The position numbers and the translations under genes were made by a program. From Metabacillus litoralis (lineage in GTDB: Bacteria; Bacillota; Bacilli; Bacillales; Bacillaceae): a stretch of DNA of 64,000 nucleotides. Location of the stretch: NCBI RefSeq assembly GCF_020524045.1, contig NZ_JAIVKL010000013.1:62001-126000 (forward strand). Reading direction: 5' to 3'. This document shows, piece after piece, positions 62,044 to 64,000 of the stretch; the first letter of the stretch is position 1; the number at the start of each line of letters is the position of its first letter. The notes below the pieces were generated by a model. The model did not search any database and had not been told where the DNA came from. It was given only the letters and a program-made list of their open reading frames with translations.

Positions 62044-62568
62044 ATGAAACTATCAGGAAAAAAGGTATTAAGCTTTGTTCATGAAGATTTTGAGGATTTA
62101 GAGCTTTGGTATCCTATTCACAGATTGCGTGAAGAAGGGGCAACTGTTGATTTAGTAGGAGAAGATGCAGCATTTACATATAAAGGGAAGTATGGAGTAC
62201 CTGCTACTTCAGATTTTGCTTTTCAAGATGTGAAGGCAAGTGATTATGATGCGTTATTAGTTCCAGGAGGCTGGGCTCCAGATAAACTTCGACGTTTTAA
62301 AGAAGTGATTGATATTGTTCAATATATGGAAGAAAACAAGAAGCCAATCGGACAAATATGTCATGCAGGTTGGGTACTGATTTCTGCCAAGATTCTAGAA
62401 GGTAAAACAGTGACAAGTACACCAGGTATTAAAGATGATATGGAAAATGCAGGAGCAACATGGTTAGATGAAGCTGTTGTTGTTGATGGACATCTAATAT
62501 CAAGTAGACGTCCACCAGATCTACCTGATTATATGAGAGAGTTTATACGAGTACTTGAAGAAAATTAA
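62044..62568 (+). CDS. DJ-1/PfpI-family protein
   Basis: 174 residues. The nucleophile elbow Cys106-His107 is in PIGQICHAGWVLISA, with the family ISSRRPPDLPDYMREF C-terminal motif and FVHEDFEDLELWYPIHRL at the N-terminus, where a Glu of the triad lies. Bacterial members (YfkM/YraA type) are general stress proteins with chaperone, deglycase or glyoxalase activity proposed; true protease activity is doubtful. AAGGAGG precedes the ATG. It is monocistronic. The 61910-62043 spacer holds no motif I can name. Confidence 0.92.
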   Translation: MKLSGKKVLSFVHEDFEDLELWYPIHRLREEGATVDLVGEDAAFTYKGKYGVPATSDFAFQDVKASDYDALLVPGGWAPDKLRRFKEVIDIVQYMEENKKPIGQICHAGWVLISAKILEGKTVTSTPGIKDDMENAGATWLDEAVVVDGHLISSRRPPDLPDYMREFIRVLEEN

Positions 62569-62576
62569 TTTCAGTC

Positions 62577-62625
62577 AGCACGATAGTAAAGATTATAAGT
62601 TTATCTTTACTATCGTGGTGGCTTT
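62577..62625 (+). terminator. Terminator of the DJ-1/PfpI gene
   Basis: CACGATAGTAAAGAT pairs perfectly with ATCTTTACTATCGTG around an 8-9-base loop, followed by GGTGGCTTTTTT. Confidence 0.85.
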
Positions 62626-62684
62626 TTTTATTATTAAAACTATATAGAAAATATTAACAAATTTTCGGATAGGAGAATAAAACT

Positions 62685-63080
62685 ATGATTACATACAAGG
62701 TAAATGATGAAATAAGTGCTGTTGAGCTAGCTGAGGTTTTTAAATTATCTGGCATCAAACGACCTGTGGAAGATTTACCAAGATTACAAAAAATGATCGA
62801 GCATGCTGATATCATCATTACAGCTAGAGAAGAAGGTAAAGTAGTTGGCGTAGCTAGAGCTATTACTGATTATCACTATTGCTGTTATTTATCTGACTTA
62901 GCGATTAGTAGAGAGTACCAAGGTAAAGGGATTGGTAAGAAGCTTGTTTCTTTATTAAGAGAAGAGCTTGGAGAGAAAGTAGCATTAATACTATTGGCAT
63001 CAGAAGAAGCAATGGAATACTATCCGAAGATCGGCTTTGAATCAATCAATAATGGCTTTAAAATTGGTCGGAAGTCTTAG
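62685..63080 (+). CDS. GNAT acetyltransferase
   Basis: 131 residues, a minimal GNAT domain. The acetyl-CoA pyrophosphate loop is REYQGKGIGKKLVSLL (Q-x-x-G-x-G), preceded by the strand HYCCYLSDLAI and followed by VALILLASEEAMEYYPKIGF, the typical last motif. The N-terminal YKVNDEISAVELAEVFKLSG places it with small YdfB/ElaA-like acetyltransferases of unknown substrate. TAGGAG lies ahead of the ATG. A hairpin terminator (CCTTCCA / TGGAAGG, 63129-63158) follows. Confidence 0.9.
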   Translation: MITYKVNDEISAVELAEVFKLSGIKRPVEDLPRLQKMIEHADIIITAREEGKVVGVARAITDYHYCCYLSDLAISREYQGKGIGKKLVSLLREELGEKVALILLASEEAMEYYPKIGFESINNGFKIGRKS

Positions 63081-63189
63081 AGATACTTTGTTTCTAAGTA
63101 ATTAATCTTTATATGTGTATTGAAAACCTACCCTTCCACTTGTTTAATGGAAGGTTATTGTAAACGTGGATCTTTGAGAACATTTGAGA

Positions 63190-64000
63190 AGGGACCTCGG
63201 ACATAACAAATCTAATGATAAACCCGAATTATTAGGTGAGATTTTATCTATCGCCTGATAGTTTGGGTCTTTATTTTCTGACTTTAATAGATTTTTTGCT
63301 TGTGAAGACTATTCTTAAGAACTTAGTGGAAATGGATCGGAAGCCACTAGGGCACATCTGGGACGTAGAGGAGAAGCTGAGACCCCCACTGTAAATGTCA
63401 AGCTAACGATGCACAATTTTGATCGTTTATGAATGCTCAAAAATTAATTTAACAACTTCTTTTTCTGAGTGATCTAAAATTCTGAAAGAAGACCCAACAA
63501 TATTAACGATTTTTGAGTTGTATAGAACACAATCTAATATTGCATTTTCTAATTTAGTTTACACTAGAAACACCGCATCTCTGTACTTATGTCCTTCATC
63601 AGCTCTATGACGGACATTTACTCAGGCATTTCCCTCGCTTATGTCCTTCATCAGCTCTATGACGGACATTTACTCAGGCATTTCCCTCGCTTATGTCCTT
63701 CACCAGCTCTATGACGGACATTTTCTCGGTCTTTTCCCTCACTTAAGTCCTTCATCGTCTCTATGATGGACATTTACTCAGGCATTTCCCTCACTTAAGT
63801 CCTTCATCGTCTCTATGACGGACATTTACTCGGGTATTTCTCTCGCTTAAGTCCTTCATCAGCTCTAAGACGGACTTTTACTCATGCTTTCTCGTGCATG
63901 TCCTTTATACCCCACACTCGCTTCCTTCCCGGCGAATGGAGTGTCTACAGCGTAATGGAACGAACTTGTATTCCTAATTTAACTGATTAATAGGAATAAG
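63190..64000 (+). repeat. ~370-bp dispersed repeat, copy C (interrupted, runs off the window)
   Basis: The left part (CTCGGACATAAC, ACCCGAATTATTAGG paired with CCTGATAGTTTGGGT, CTGACTTTAATAG, GGACGTAGAGGAGAAG) matches copies A and B up to about 63393. The right part (GGCGAATGGAGTGTCTACAGC, GTAATGGAACGAACTTGTATTCC, TGATTAATAGGAATAAG) resumes near 63908. About 510 bp, including the 52-bp array, lie between the two parts. Confidence 0.7.
63586..63897 (+). repeat. Tandem array of six 52-bp units
   Basis: Units start at 63586, 63638, 63690, 63742, 63794 and 63846, a strictly constant period of 52. Each has CTTA(T/A)GTCCTTCATC, CTCTATGACGGACATTTACTC and TTTCCCTC. Within each unit TGTCC-TCAT can pair with ATGA-GGACA to form a short hairpin (the last three units read AGTCC). 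The last units are the most diverged. There are no spacers and no long open frame. Confidence 0.88.

Noticed and set aside
63586-63897. Possible CRISPR array from the six regular 52-bp repeats
   Set aside because: The units are contiguous, with no variable spacers, and no cas genes are in the window.
1-64000. tRNA, rRNA, prophage or intact insertion sequence
   Set aside because: I looked for CCA-ended cloverleaf words, 16S/23S signatures, integrase or transposase motifs and found none in any frame.

Overview
The window is low-GC chromosomal DNA from a spore-forming member of the Bacillaceae. The evidence is the B. subtilis-like gene content (large KatE-type catalase, GlpP/GlpD, UppP, DeoR, transketolase, YjcZ and Spo0E-type small proteins, a cytosolic sporulation-type kinase), strong AGGAGG ribosome sites with frequent TTG starts, and Zur, cre and B12-riboswitch elements of Bacillus type. 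I cannot assign a species. I saw no rRNA, tRNA, prophage, CRISPR array or intact insertion sequence. All sequence reading was done by eye; no searches or folding were run.

Layout. 1-7 kb: the start of a catalase gene, small unknown and spore-type proteins, a TetR/membrane-protein pair with tandem operators, and a chemoreceptor. 7-26 kb: mostly single housekeeping genes (LTA-synthase-like protein, SulP transporter, isochorismatase-like hydrolase, Lrp and ArsR regulators, oxidoreductase, CheX, Spo0E-like protein, UppP, aldehyde dehydrogenase, glpP-glpD, lipase, AlkC). 26-45 kb: a beta-mannan utilisation region. It has a cellobiose 2-epimerase and mannosyl-glucose phosphorylase, a LacI regulator, a DUF624 protein, an ABC importer without its ATPase, a GH113 mannanase, a GH2 beta-mannosidase, a second LacI, an aldo/keto reductase, a MATE exporter, a second GH113 and an SGNH esterase. 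No enzyme has a signal peptide, so short (acetylated) mannooligosaccharides are probably imported and finished inside the cell. 45-49 kb: a surface DUF4397 protein with its own lipoprotein-type class F sortase, a CwlO-like hydrolase, and a Zur-controlled remnant of yciC followed by a zinc-independent ribosomal protein L33.

49-56 kb is the most interesting part: a cobalamin riboswitch drives a five-gene operon. The first protein resembles a rearranged transcobalamin (two DUF4430 domains plus an alpha-toroid domain) and is wall-anchored by LPNTA. The second is a DUF4430 lipoprotein on a long stalk. The last three form a complete ECF transporter (T, fused A-A, CbrT-like S). Together they suggest a corrinoid relay from wall to membrane to transporter in a Gram-positive cell. 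56-63 kb carries a HisK_N-type kinase, a phosphofructokinase-like protein without catalytic residues beside tkt, DeoR, a DJ-1/PfpI protein and a GNAT.

The intergenic space is rich in repeats: nine copies (some shortened) of a ~160-bp MITE-like element with terminal inverted repeats and, in the best copies, 8-bp target duplications; three copies of a ~370-bp repeat; a GC-rich palindromic repeat; and an array of six exact 52-bp units at the right end.
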